The notes beneath the pieces were generated by a model, which saw only the letters and a program-made list of their open reading frames with translations, did no database searches and was not told the DNA's origin. From CALFCX01 sp041650595 (GTDB taxonomy: Bacteria; Margulisbacteria; WOR-1; JAKLHX01): a DNA stretch of 64,000 nucleotides. How positions within the stretch are numbered: position 1 is the stretch's first letter; the number at the start of each line of letters is the position of its first letter. The translations under genes were made by a program, and so were the position numbers. Positions 8,002-15,564 of the stretch are shown here, one piece after another. Location of the stretch: contig JBAZKW010000003.1 in assembly GCA_041650595.1 (NCBI GenBank), positions 58,176-122,175 of the forward strand, in the 5' to 3' direction.

Positions 8002-9279
8002 TCAGCTCTCCATTCCTACCCGGATCACGCTGCCTACTTCTTTTATCGCGGACAATCCGGAAATTTTTTTTATCGCGTCCGAAAAGTTCCTGGCATTAAC
8101 GTTATGAGTAATTATAACAATTGTAGCAGCATTATCAATCGTTTCTTTCTGCAGAGCGCTTTTTATGCTCACGTTCTTTTCTCCGAAGGCCCCCGCAATG
8201 GCGGCAAGAACCCCCGGCTTGTCATCTGCTCTCAGCCTGATATAATACTTGCCTTCGATATCGTCAGCGTTTTTTACTTTAATTTCTTTCAGCTCCGGAT
8301 AATACGGTATGCCGTTTGCCGAAGCGATCTCGATGATGTCCGCTATCGCCGCGGAAGCCGTCGGCAGGCTTCCCGCCCCTTCCCCGTAGAACATCACCTG
8401 CCCTACCGCGCTTCCTTTTACATAGATCGCATTAAAAGCGTCTTTTACCGCAGATAGAGGGTGAAAAGCGCTTATCAAAGTGGGATGGACGCTTACATCT
8501 ATAAAATTCCCGTCCCGTTTTGCCACGGCAAGAAGCTTTATTACATAACCCATGTCTCTTGCAAACTCCACATCCTCTAGCGAGACCTTATTTATCCCTT
8601 CAAACGGTACGTCCTCCCATTTTATCTTTGCGTCAAAAGCAGCGGAAGCCAGTATCGCCGCTTTATAAGAGGCATCATAGCCCTCTATATCGTTCTTGGG
8701 ATCTTTTTCGGCAAACCCTCTCTCCTGTGCCAGTTTTAGGGCCTGCGAAAACTCCATGTTCTCTTCGGTCATCCTGGAAAGTATATAGTTCGTGGTGCCG
8801 TTTACTATACCGAATATCTCTTCTATCCTGTTAGCGGAAAGTCCTTGGCGCAGCTGACTTAGTATTGGGATGCCGCCGCCCACGGAACCTTCAAAAAGCA
8901 CCCGGAGCGATCTTTCTCTTGCCAGAGTAAGTATTTTTTGTCCGTGTTTTGCTATGAGCTCTTTGTTGGTAGTAACAAAATGTTTTCCCGCTTTGAGACT
9001 GGCCAAAGCAAAATCCAGAGCCGGTTTTTCTCCTCCTATTGCTTCGACCACTATAGAAATAGACGGATCGTTAATGATCTCATAGGCGTCCTTGGTGAGA
9101 AGATCCGCACCGACTCCGGCATCTTTTCCTCTCGAAAGATCGATATCGGCAATTTTTGCTATTTCTATGGAGATCCCTGTCTTATCCTTGATATAGCCGG
9201 CATCCTTCTTCAGGACAGAGACGATCCCCCGGCCCACGGTTCCAAGCCCTATTAATCCTATTTTAATATCTTTTTTCAT
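8002..9279 (-). CDS. hom: Homoserine dehydrogenase with C-terminal ACT domain
   Basis: 425 residues. The N-terminal Rossmann motif is IGLIGLGTVGRGIV. Middle-domain motifs VVEAIGGEKPA, GSVGGGIPIL and NGTTNYILSRM are typical of homoserine dehydrogenase. The C-terminal YIRLRADDKPGVLAAIAGAFG is an ACT domain for feedback control, probably by threonine. It reduces aspartate semialdehyde to homoserine for Thr, Met and Ile synthesis. An in-frame extension to 9321 runs into a palindromic repeat. ATG 9279 (MKKDIKIGL) is preferred because it begins at the Rossmann strand. It is separated from prs by that repeat. Confidence 0.95.
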   Translation of the reverse strand: MKKDIKIGLIGLGTVGRGIVSVLKKDAGYIKDKTGISIEIAKIADIDLSRGKDAGVGADLLTKDAYEIINDPSISIVVEAIGGEKPALDFALASLKAGKHFVTTNKELIAKHGQKILTLARERSLRVLFEGSVGGGIPILSQLRQGLSANRIEEIFGIVNGTTNYILSRMTEENMEFSQALKLAQERGFAEKDPKNDIEGYDASYKAAILASAAFDAKIKWEDVPFEGINKVSLEDVEFARDMGYVIKLLAVAKRDGNFIDVSVHPTLISAFHPLSAVKDAFNAIYVKGSAVGQVMFYGEGAGSLPTASAAIADIIEIASANGIPYYPELKEIKVKNADDIEGKYYIRLRADDKPGVLAAIAGAFGEKNVSIKSALQKETIDNAATIVIITHNVNARNFSDAIKKISGLSAIKEVGSVIRVGMES

Positions 9280-9295
9280 ATTACATTTTCCGTAC

Positions 9296-9315
9296 GGGCC
9301 GGTCGCGACCGGCCC
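9296..9315. repeat. 20-bp palindrome, GGTCGCGACC-core repeat
   Basis: GGGCCGGTCGCGACCGGCCC is a perfect palindrome, flanked by CCGTAC on the left. A close relative (GGGCGGGTCGCGACCCGCCC) sits inside the coding sequence at 14215-14234. Confidence 0.8.
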
Positions 9316-9324
9316 CAACATTTT

Positions 9325-10278
9325 TTAATCGAACAGCGAACTTATAGACAGATTGTCAAATGCTCTTTTTATCGCTTCTCCAAAAAGAGGCGCGACGGAC
9401 AGGACTTTGAGCGCCGGGAACTGTTTTTCTTTTGGTACAGGGATCGAATCGGTGACGATGCATTCTTTGATCCCGACCTTTGTTATCCGCTCGACCGCCG
9501 GATCCGACAATAAAGGGTGGGTTGCCATCAGATAAATATCTTCTTCAGCCCCAAGCTCAAGAAGGGTCTTTACACCGTTTGTCGCCGTGCCCGCAGTATC
9601 GATCATATCATCTACAATTATCACGGTTTTGCCTTTTACGTCTCCGACGACATGGGTCACCTCAGACTTGCTGTGCTCCGGCCTCTGTTTGTGGATTATC
9701 GCAAGAGGCGCGCCTATCCTGTCAGCCAGTTTTTTTGAGGTCTTTGCCCTGCCCGTATCAGGAGCGACGATCACCGGGTTCTTCAGGTTTTTGCTCTTTA
9801 GATAGCTTGCGAACAGCGGCATTGCCGTTAGATTATCAACCGGAATATTAAAAAATCCCTGTATCTGGTCGGAATGCATATCTATGGTAATAACCCTGGT
9901 CACGCCGGCGGCAGTCAAAAGGTCCGCGATAAGTTTGGCGGATATCGGTTCGCGTGAGGCCGCTTTGCGGTCCTGCCTGGCATAAGGCAGGTGCGGTATG
10001 ACGGCGGTTATGCTCCTGCAGGAGGCCCTTTTCATGGCATCGATCATTATAAGGAGCTCCATTATGTCTTCGTTCACATTATTCGATCCCGTCTGGACCA
10101 GGAATACTGATTTGCCGCGCACATTATCCTTTATCCTTGTGTATATCTCGCCGGAAGGGAATTTTGAGACTATAAGCCCCCCAAGTTTGATACCCAGGTA
10201 ATCCGCCACTGCGGAAGCAAACATAGGAGCCGATGTCCCCGAAAATAACATCAAGGAATTATTATTGTCACTGGTCAT
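9325..10278 (-). CDS. prs: Ribose-phosphate pyrophosphokinase
   Basis: 317 residues, full length. LMLFSGTSAPMFA is the start region, and FPSGEIYTRIKDNVRGKSVFLVQ is the ATP-site flag region. ARQDRKAASREPISAK is the catalytic loop, and TVIIVDDMIDTAGT is the PRPP-binding motif with its acidic pair. It makes PRPP from ribose-5-phosphate and ATP for nucleotide, His and Trp synthesis. One expected residue cluster, the Asp-His metal site, is present in ITIDMHSDQIQGFF. The gene is flanked by repeats on both sides. Confidence 0.96.
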   Translation of the reverse strand: MTSDNNNSLMLFSGTSAPMFASAVADYLGIKLGGLIVSKFPSGEIYTRIKDNVRGKSVFLVQTGSNNVNEDIMELLIMIDAMKRASCRSITAVIPHLPYARQDRKAASREPISAKLIADLLTAAGVTRVITIDMHSDQIQGFFNIPVDNLTAMPLFASYLKSKNLKNPVIVAPDTGRAKTSKKLADRIGAPLAIIHKQRPEHSKSEVTHVVGDVKGKTVIIVDDMIDTAGTATNGVKTLLELGAEEDIYLMATHPLLSDPAVERITKVGIKECIVTDSIPVPKEKQFPALKVLSVAPLFGEAIKRAFDNLSISSLFD

Positions 10279-10297
10279 TTACATCTCCTTTTTTTTC

Positions 10298-10393
10298 GTC
10301 ATTGCGAGGAGTCCTGAGCCTGTCGAAGGACGACGAAGCAATCCCATTGTCTTCGGGATAGCTTCGCCCCGACTTGTCGGGGCTCGCAATGAC
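10298..10393. repeat. Dispersed inverted repeat, GTCATTGCGAG family (copy 2)
   Basis: The same outer arms (GTCATTGCGAG / CTCGCAATGAC) and inner GAAGCAATCCCA are present. The middle additionally contains CCTGAGCCTGTCGAAGGA, related to the insert in the J-domain gene at 13551-13571. It lies between miaB and prs. Confidence 0.85.
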
Positions 10394-10402
10394 TCTATTA
10401 TA

Positions 10403-11701
10403 TCAACCTAAAAGCTCTCCCTGCAATACCCAGGATTTCGCCGAAGTGATCCTGACACTTATAAAAGAACCGGGTTTTATCTCTTTATCTTTGAATCTCA
10501 CTATTTTGTTGGTCCTGGTCCTGCCTATGCCCGCCGCCTCTACAAGTATCTCATGCTCTGAGCCCAAAAGCGACTGGTTTTTCTTGTGAGTCATCCGCTC
10601 GACCGTACGCATCAAAGCCTGGAGCCTTTTGCTTATCGTATCTTTTGGTAGCTGCCCGTTCATCCCGGCGGCATAAGTTCCGGGCCTCGGATCAAAGGCA
10701 AGAGTATTTACAGTGTCAAATTCCAGTTTCTCTATATTTTTCAAAGTATTCCGGAATTGCCCGTCCGTTTCTCCGGGAAATCCGGCGATAACATCTGAAG
10801 TTATTGCCGCTGCGGGGATTTTATCCCTTATTCTCTTTATCAGAGAAAAATAATATGCCATATCATAACCGCGGTTCATGGATTTTAACACATTATCATC
10901 TCCGCTCTGAAGAGGAAGGTGGAAATACTCGCAGATCTTTTCATTGCCGGCCACGGCATCGATTATTTCATCGCTCATGTCCCTCGGATGTGACGTCATG
11001 AACCTGATCCTTGATATCCCGTCAATCTTTGAGACTTCTTTTAACAGTTCTGCAAGGCCGAATTCATAAGAATTAACGTTTTGTCCAAGCAGCGTCACTT
11101 CCTTAAAGATATTTTTATCCAGGCTCTTGATCTCTTTGATAATATCAGCAAGAGGCCGGCTTTTCTCTCTCCCGCGCACGTACGGAACGATACAATATGA
11201 ACAGAAATTATTACACCCTTCCATTATCGTGACCCAGGCATTAACGGAATTTTCTCTTTTGGCAAGGGAGGAATCTTTGAAATTTTGGGAATCTCCAACC
11301 CTCATCCCTCCTCTCGACGGCACATAGAGCTCCCCTCTCCCAGAGGGAGAGGGGTTGGGGGTGAGGGCTGCTATCTCCCCTTCCATATTCGGCCCAAGGA
11401 CAAAATCCACAAACTTGTATTTTTTCAGAAGCTCCTCTCCCATCCTCTCGGCCATACAGCCGACGACCCCGATCAGCAGATTTTCATTTTTTTTCTTGAG
11501 ATGAACAAGGTCAGCAATAAACCCCCTGGCTTTTCTTTCGGCGCCGTCCCGGACGGAACATGTGTTTGTAATGATAATATCGGCGTTTTCCGGGATCTTT
11601 GCTTCTTTGTATCCTTTTTCTTCAAGGATCCCGGCGATTATCTCGGAATCGTTCTCGTTCATCTGACAGCCGTATGTCTTAATAAAATATTGTGGGAACA
11701 T
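10403..11701 (-). CDS. miaB: tRNA-2-methylthio-N6-dimethylallyladenosine synthase
   Basis: 432 residues. The N-terminal UPF0004 domain has the three auxiliary-cluster cysteines: TYGCQMN, TNTCSVRD and VVGCMAER. The radical SAM CxxxCxxC lies in GCNNFCSYCIVPYVRG. The C-terminal TRAM domain ends WVLQGELLG. It methylthiolates i6A37 of tRNAs reading UNN codons. Between the two domains (about residues 114-145) sits a repeat-encoded insert containing LTPNPSPSGRGE and PSRGGMRVG, which has no counterpart in the family; the frame is kept. The C-terminal end abuts dispersed repeat copy 2. Confidence 0.95.
   Translation of the reverse strand: MFPQYFIKTYGCQMNENDSEIIAGILEEKGYKEAKIPENADIIITNTCSVRDGAERKARGFIADLVHLKKKNENLLIGVVGCMAERMGEELLKKYKFVDFVLGPNMEGEIAALTPNPSPSGRGELYVPSRGGMRVGDSQNFKDSSLAKRENSVNAWVTIMEGCNNFCSYCIVPYVRGREKSRPLADIIKEIKSLDKNIFKEVTLLGQNVNSYEFGLAELLKEVSKIDGISRIRFMTSHPRDMSDEIIDAVAGNEKICEYFHLPLQSGDDNVLKSMNRGYDMAYYFSLIKRIRDKIPAAAITSDVIAGFPGETDGQFRNTLKNIEKLEFDTVNTLAFDPRPGTYAAGMNGQLPKDTISKRLQALMRTVERMTHKKNQSLLGSEHEILVEAAGIGRTRTNKIVRFKDKEIKPGSFISVRITSAKSWVLQGELLG
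11297..11370. repeat. In-frame palindromic repeat inside miaB (CCCTCTCCC family)
   Basis: A hairpin core CCCCTCTCCC/GGGAGAGGGG (11332-11354) has outer arms CCCTCA and TGAGGG. Related copies occur at 13906-13944 and 29276-29352. On the coding strand it is translated as LTPNPSPSGRGE plus neighbouring residues, adding about 25-30 residues at the UPF0004/radical SAM junction without breaking the frame. Confidence 0.8.
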
Positions 11702-11785
11702 ATATGCTAATTATAGTGGTAATATCACAAAATCGGTAGGACCTTTTACTCTACTGGCAGGCAAAAATACAAGTTCCGTTTGGGA

Positions 11786-12217
11786 TCAGAAACTTCTGCC
11801 GAAAGAAAAAGAAACGGTATTGCTGTTATTTAAGTCGTTACCTTCCGGCACACGGTTGTTGTAGTCTGCTGTGGCCTTAAAAACATATTTGTTGTTTTTG
11901 CTGACCGTGTACTCGACCCTGTCGGCATAGGTCCTTCCAGGAAGCAGGCTCGGCGCATTACGTGTGGCGATCACGTTCGGATCATGTTCGTCCAGTACTA
12001 TCTGTGTTTTTGAAGAAGGGGATGCTTTGTCACCCTTATTTGTTACGGTAAAAGCGATAACAACTTTCCCGCTCACTTCAGAACTTGTTATCTTAATTGA
12101 GGTGACGGCAAGATCGGGAAGAGGTTTTTTGCTGGATGAAGCGGCAAACAACGGTATCGCGATCGCAAATATTGACACTGCCAACACAAACCATGCCGTT
12201 CTTATTTTGTTTTCCAT
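11786..12217 (-). CDS. Exported CARDB-like domain protein
   Basis: 143 residues. Residues 1-26 (TAWFVLAVSIFAIAIPLFAA) form a clear signal peptide. The remainder, LPDLAVTSIKIT...VVIAFTVTNKGDKASP...YTVSKNNKYVFKATADYNNRVPEGNDLNNSNT, follows the CARDB immunoglobulin-like fold. That family pattern is PDL.v..i, VxNxGxxxs and ADxxNxVxExDExNN. Such domains are extracytoplasmic adhesion or spacer modules. There is an AGGAGGCAG ribosome binding site before the ATG. It is a single-domain protein with no neighbour that explains its role. Confidence 0.72.
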   Translation of the reverse strand: MENKIRTAWFVLAVSIFAIAIPLFAASSSKKPLPDLAVTSIKITSSEVSGKVVIAFTVTNKGDKASPSSKTQIVLDEHDPNVIATRNAPSLLPGRTYADRVEYTVSKNNKYVFKATADYNNRVPEGNDLNNSNTVSFSFGRSF

Positions 12218-12291
12218 GTCTGCCTCCTACTATGAATTCACCAACTATAATAGCATTTGACCGGCAGGAGTATCAATAGAAGTGTTTTATA

Positions 12292-12939
12292 TTAGAAGCG
12301 GCCCTTTTTAAAGAACACGACATTCTTGACCGGGATCTCAATGCCCCACCCGAAACTCTGTGCTATATAGCGCATTGTTTCTTCTTTGTAAAAGACCACA
12401 TGGGTAGGGTCGCGTCGGTAATGCCATCTCACAAACATTTCGTCATCTGTCTGAAAACAGGTCATAACGGCAAGGAGCGCGCCGGGCTTTAGAAGACTGT
12501 CAAGCAGCTTTAATTCTCTCGATGGAGAATGCAGGTGTTCAAAAACCTCGGTACATGTAATAAAATCATACTGCTTTTTGAGAAGCTCTTTATCTGGATA
12601 AAAGAATGGGTCATACAGATTTACTTTGTGCCCGGCTTCTTCAAGCATTTGAGAAAGCGCCGGCCCTGTCCCGCAGCCAAAATCAAGGCCTTCCTTGGGA
12701 GCGCCCAACCGCTCTATCAAAGGATCGGATAACTTCTTTAAAAATTCGCGGTATCCTATATCCGATGGATCGTTCTTGTGAAAGGCATATCGTGCTTTTT
12801 CTTCCTCGGGCTTTAGCAGGCGGGACGCATCAATGAACGTGGCAAGACACACAGGACATCTGAAATAATCATTGCCGTCCGCAGAAACAAATAATTCTGC
12901 CTCGGCTCTTTCACAAACGCGGCATTTAGTTGGCGCCAA
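12292..12939 (-). CDS. Class I SAM-dependent methyltransferase with N-terminal zinc-ribbon
   Basis: 215 residues. KCRVCERAEAEL...YFRCPVCLATF forms a CxxC...CxxC zinc ribbon at residues 5-32. The Rossmann methyltransferase domain follows: LDFGCGTGPALSQMLEEAG (motif I) and YDFITCTEVFEHLHSP (motif IV region). The C-terminal HYRRDPTHVVFYKEETM is frequent in this uncharacterised subfamily. The substrate is unknown. The start overlaps the upstream DUF3467 gene by 14 bp on the same strand, suggesting an operon with that gene and the J-domain protein. Confidence 0.85.
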   Translation of the reverse strand: MAPTKCRVCERAEAELFVSADGNDYFRCPVCLATFIDASRLLKPEEEKARYAFHKNDPSDIGYREFLKKLSDPLIERLGAPKEGLDFGCGTGPALSQMLEEAGHKVNLYDPFFYPDKELLKKQYDFITCTEVFEHLHSPSRELKLLDSLLKPGALLAVMTCFQTDDEMFVRWHYRRDPTHVVFYKEETMRYIAQSFGWGIEIPVKNVVFFKKGRF

Positions 12940-13210
12940 GGTTTATACCGAATTTAGGCGGTTCCGGAGCTTCTTTTATAGGACCAAAAGATTTTTCAAA
13001 GTTTGATATATTCTCGCCCAGTGCTTTTAAAAATCTCTTCGCATGAGAAGGCGACATGATGATCCTGGATACCACTTTTCCTGCCGGCGGGTGGACAAAA
13101 GCAAAATCCGCAACAAATTCATTTTCGGTATGCGATATCATAGCGATATTGCAGTATTTACCCTCTGCTGTCTTTTCGTCCAAAGATATGCGTATCTGTT
13201 GTTCCGCCAT
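12926..13210 (-). CDS. DUF3467 family protein
   Basis: 94 residues. It begins with RISLDEKTAEGKYCN and continues VADFAFVHPP...VVSRIIMSPSHAKRFLKAL. This is the DUF3467 pattern, with a conserved phenylalanine-rich strand and the SPxHAKxxxxAL helix. The function is unknown; proteins of this family are small and cytoplasmic. An upstream in-frame extension (to 13282) is rejected because AAGGAGG lies 6 nt before ATG 13210. It is placed between the J-domain and methyltransferase genes in one direction. Confidence 0.85.
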   Translation of the reverse strand: MAEQQIRISLDEKTAEGKYCNIAMISHTENEFVADFAFVHPPAGKVVSRIIMSPSHAKRFLKALGENISNFEKSFGPIKEAPEPPKFGINLGAN

Positions 13211-13221
13211 AAAAATCCTCC

Positions 13222-13905
13222 TTAAATATACTTTATCGTGATCTTCAGCAAAAGATCCCCTTTTTTTCCGCAGCACGGGCACGGCTCGCCCAGACCTGCA
13301 AGCCGGAGTTTTGTATTGTTTGTTACTCCTTTTGGGATATTTACTGTTATGTTCTTCCTGTTTGAAAGGGACAGGTCTACTTTGCCGCCGGTTGTAGCCA
13401 GGCGGGAGGGAATTTCAATTTGCGCGTTGATGTCTGTGCGGACCTGTTCACGGGCCGGAGCTCCTGCAGAATAAACACGGGAGTACCCTCTTCTCTCCCC
13501 GCTTGAAAATGAATCTCCGAAAATATCGTCAAATATATCAAAATCCATTTGCCCTGAGCGAGTCGAAGGGCCTCTTTTTGTCTTTGACGATGTTGCATAT
13601 CCAAGATGCGATAAAAGATCTTCGATATCGAATCCCTGCGTATTGGCGTAAGACTGGCCTGCCCGTCCGTCATAGGCATAACCGCCTTTTCGCATCATGT
13701 CGTATTCCTGTTTTCTTTTTTGGTCGCCAAGAACATAGTAAGCTTCGGACATTTCTTTAAATTTTTGCTCGGCGCCTTTTCTGTCATTGGGATTCATGTC
13801 TGGATGGTATTTTTTCGCAAGCTTGCGGTATGCGGATTTGACCGCATCCGTCGACACATTTTCCGCAACGCCAAGAATTTTATAATAGTCTTTAGTTGGT
13901 TCCAT
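13222..13905 (-). CDS. J-domain co-chaperone, short DnaJ/CbpA-like
   Basis: 227 residues. The J domain (residues 5-70) has the HPD motif in KKYHPDMNPNDR and the end DQKRKQEYDMM. A Gly/Ser-rich linker follows, then a single substrate-binding C-terminal domain (RTDINAQIEIPSRLATTGG...VNIPKGVTNNTKLRLAGLG). The four CxxCxGxG zinc repeats of DnaJ are absent, and the second C-terminal domain and dimerisation region are missing. It ends with a CPCCGKKGDLLLKI strand. The linker contains RGPSTRSGQ, encoded by a repeat (13551-13571). The start codon abuts a palindromic repeat whose G-rich strand may supply the ribosome binding site. It probably stimulates a DnaK ATPase. Confidence 0.85.
   Translation of the reverse strand: MEPTKDYYKILGVAENVSTDAVKSAYRKLAKKYHPDMNPNDRKGAEQKFKEMSEAYYVLGDQKRKQEYDMMRKGGYAYDGRAGQSYANTQGFDIEDLLSHLGYATSSKTKRGPSTRSGQMDFDIFDDIFGDSFSSGERRGYSRVYSAGAPAREQVRTDINAQIEIPSRLATTGGKVDLSLSNRKNITVNIPKGVTNNTKLRLAGLGEPCPCCGKKGDLLLKITIKYI
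13551..13571. repeat. Short palindromic repeat inside the J-domain gene
   Basis: An imperfect palindrome with arms GCCCT(G) and (G)AGGGC around GAGCGAGTCGA. It is translated in frame as RGPSTRSGQ in the Gly/Ser linker. A relative is found within repeat copy 2 at 10312-10330. Confidence 0.6.
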
Positions 13906-13944
13906 GCCCTCACCCCCACCCCCTCTCCCAAAGGGAGAGGGGCG
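13906..13944. repeat. Intergenic CCCTCTCCC-family repeat before the J-domain gene
   Basis: Hairpin core CCCCTCTCCC-AAA-GGGAGAGGGG (13920-13942) with a CCCTCACCCCC flank. It fills the whole 43-bp gap. Its minus-strand G-run (GGGGGTGAGGG) ends directly at the ATG of the J-domain gene. Confidence 0.8.
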
Positions 13945-13948
13945 AACA

Positions 13949-14362
13949 TTATTTCACCTTTGAACCCGGTTCGACCGGTCTTTCCGGACTTATAAGGATC
14001 GGCATTCCGTCAGCCCCCGTTGCCGCCAGCAACATCCCGTTGCTTTCGACACCCCTCAACACTGCGGGCTCCAAATTATTGACAACTACGATGTATTTTC
14101 CGATCAAATCTTCCTTTGAATACGATTTTTTTATGCCTGCAACGATCTGTTTGTATTTTGGGGATGGGGAAATGGGATCTTGTACAGGCGCCGCATGCGG
14201 CGCCTCTTCCGTACGGGCGGGTCGCGACCCGCCCCCTACAATTCCCATTTCGCCGACATCGATTTTCAATACCAATAATTTATCGGCATTGGGATGATCC
14301 TGCGCATCTATTATTTTTGCGATCTTAAATTCAAATTTCATAAAATCTTCTATTGACGGCAT
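13949..14362 (-). CDS. tRNA-binding (EMAP/Trbp111-like) OB-fold protein
   Basis: 137 residues. The family signature is clear: FMKFEFKIAKIIDAQDHPNADKLLVLKIDVGE, then IVAGIKKSYSKEDLIGKYIVVVNNLEPAVLRGVESNGMLLAA. This is the tRNA-binding OB domain also found at the C-terminus of methionyl-tRNA synthetase; here it stands alone. Between the two parts lies about 28 residues (IVGGGSRPARTEEAPHAAPVQ...) encoded by two adjacent palindromic repeats, absent from the family. ATG 14362 is chosen over 14407 because AAGGAG lies 8 nt upstream and the longer start reads into another repeat copy. Confidence 0.9.
   Translation of the reverse strand: MPSIEDFMKFEFKIAKIIDAQDHPNADKLLVLKIDVGEMGIVGGGSRPARTEEAPHAAPVQDPISPSPKYKQIVAGIKKSYSKEDLIGKYIVVVNNLEPAVLRGVESNGMLLAATGADGMPILISPERPVEPGSKVK
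14186..14205. repeat. 20-bp palindrome (GCATGC core) inside the tRNA-binding gene
   Basis: AGGCGCCGCATGCGGCGCCT is a perfect palindrome, read in frame as EAPHAAPV. Near-identical copies lie at 14397-14416 (intergenic) and 14581-14600 (inside the Nudix gene). Confidence 0.85.
14215..14234. repeat. 20-bp palindrome (TCGCGA core) inside the tRNA-binding gene
   Basis: GGGCGGGTCGCGACCCGCCC lies 9 bp from the previous palindrome. It is translated in frame as GGSRPAR and is related to 9296-9315. Confidence 0.85.
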
Positions 14363-14396
14363 GTATTTCTCCTTATCGGCTGGATATATTTTGTAC

Positions 14397-14416
14397 AGGC
14401 GTCGCATGCGGCGCCT
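14397..14416. repeat. 20-bp palindrome (GCATGC core), intergenic copy
   Basis: AGGCGTCGCATGCGGCGCCT sits between the Nudix gene and the start of the tRNA-binding gene. It is one base different from 14186-14205. Confidence 0.85.
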
Positions 14417-14427
14417 CTACGGAATCA

Positions 14428-14976
14428 TTACAACCACCCTATCATCGCGAACGACGCGATCGTCTTCGCATCTAATATTTTACCACTTCTGAACATTTTT
14501 CTGATCTGGGAACGCGATACGATCAGGGGCTCGATGATCTCATCGGGATCGCATTTTATGGGCGATAAATTGCCATGTACAGGCGTCGCATGCGGCGCCT
14601 CTACCAAAACTAATCCCTTTGCCTGAAAAATATGCAAAACCTCCGTCGAATAACCCGGACATGGGATCAATTTGCCGATCTTTTTGATCGCCGTCGCTCT
14701 ATAACCTGTTTCCTCTATCAATTCGCGTTTCGCACAGGCAAGCGGCTTTTCCCCCTTGTCTATGGAACCTGCCGGCAATTCGTAGATATATTGATTCACT
14801 ACTACCCTGAATTGCCTGATTATTACGACTTTATCCCTGGAGATAAGGGGAATGATGACTACCGCTCCCCTGTGTTTTACAAAATCATAAAGTTTTGTGA
14901 TGCCGTTAGGCAGAGTGATCTTTTCTCTTACAAAATCAAAGATGCGGCCTTTGTGAACGAATGCTTTTGAGGACAT
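14428..14976 (-). CDS. nudF: Nudix hydrolase, ADP-ribose pyrophosphatase type
   Basis: 182 residues. The Nudix box is visible as GSIDKGEKPLACAKRELIEETGY (Gx5Ex7REUxEExGU), preceded by QYIYELPAG, which is typical of ADP-ribose pyrophosphatases. It hydrolyses ADP-ribose or similar nucleoside diphosphate derivatives with Mg2+. About residues 124-138 (VEAPHATPVH) come from a palindromic repeat and interrupt the usual EVLHIFxAxxL...D.DExIE stretch; the frame is retained. EIIEPLIVSRSQIRKM after the insert is normal. Confidence 0.9.
   Translation of the reverse strand: MSSKAFVHKGRIFDFVREKITLPNGITKLYDFVKHRGAVVIIPLISRDKVVIIRQFRVVVNQYIYELPAGSIDKGEKPLACAKRELIEETGYRATAIKKIGKLIPCPGYSTEVLHIFQAKGLVLVEAPHATPVHGNLSPIKCDPDEIIEPLIVSRSQIRKMFRSGKILDAKTIASFAMIGWL
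14581..14600. repeat. 20-bp palindrome (GCATGC core) inside the Nudix gene
   Basis: AGGCGTCGCATGCGGCGCCT is identical to the intergenic copy at 14397. It is read in frame as EAPHATPV, almost the same peptide as in the neighbouring unrelated gene. Confidence 0.85.
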
Positions 14977-14986
14977 TTATGAATTC

Positions 14987-15061
14987 ATTACTCCTTACTG
15001 CTCACTTCTTACTCCTTAAATTCGCGAAGCGAGTAGCAAGGAATAAGAAGTAAGGAACAAG
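14987..15061. repeat. Imperfect inverted repeat between nudF and tRNA-fMet
   Basis: Arms built of CTTACTNCTTACTCCTT-like and AAGGAATAAGAAGTAAGGA-like sequence flank GCGAAGCGAGTAGC. There is no coding capacity. Confidence 0.55.
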
Positions 15062-15063
15062 GA

Positions 15064-15085
15064 TAAATTTGCTATCGCAAATTTA
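15064..15085 (-). terminator. Hairpin directly after tRNA-fMet
   Basis: TAAATTTGC and GCAAATTTA form a perfect 9-bp stem with a 4-nt loop, starting at the base after the tRNA discriminator. It lacks a long U-run, so it may be a processing or weak termination signal. Confidence 0.45.
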
Positions 15086-15394
<309 letters not shown>

Positions 15395-15400
15395 CTCTGT

Positions 15401-15452
15401 CCCGACGAGCCCTGCCTGCCGGCAGGCAGGTACCAGGCTGCTCTACCCCGCG
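15401..15452 (-). pseudogene. Displaced 5' half of tRNA-fMet, D-loop interrupted
   Basis: Minus strand from 15452: 22 nt identical to tRNA-fMet nt 1-22. The 20-bp palindrome (15411-15430) follows, then GCTCGTCGGG, identical to nt 23-32. Identity stops at the last pair of the anticodon stem, 6 nt before the GIY-YIG ATG. It is a direct repeat of the 5' part of the intact gene. Confidence 0.93.
15411..15430. repeat. 20-bp palindrome in the displaced tRNA-fMet half
   Basis: CCTGCCTGCCGGCAGGCAGG is a perfect palindrome inserted between nt 22 and 23 of the tRNA copy, at the D-loop/D-stem border. The identical sequence is in the displaced tRNA-Leu half at 22216-22235. Confidence 0.93.
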
Positions 15453-15522
15453 ATTATATTACTATTTTTGCATAGTTTGACGCTTAATTCAACTTTGGAA
15501 AAACATAAAAATCTGTAAAAAG

Positions 15523-15553
15523 TGAAATTTCTCAAAAATACACCCGATATAAC
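15523..15553 (+). promoter_or_regulatory. Sigma-28-like promoter P4 for the GH57 gene
   Basis: TGAAATTTC, 13 nt, CGATATAAC. The start codon at 15565 follows 14 nt after the -10 hexamer without an evident ribosome binding site. Confidence 0.65.
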
Positions 15554-15564
15554 TTTACAAAAGC

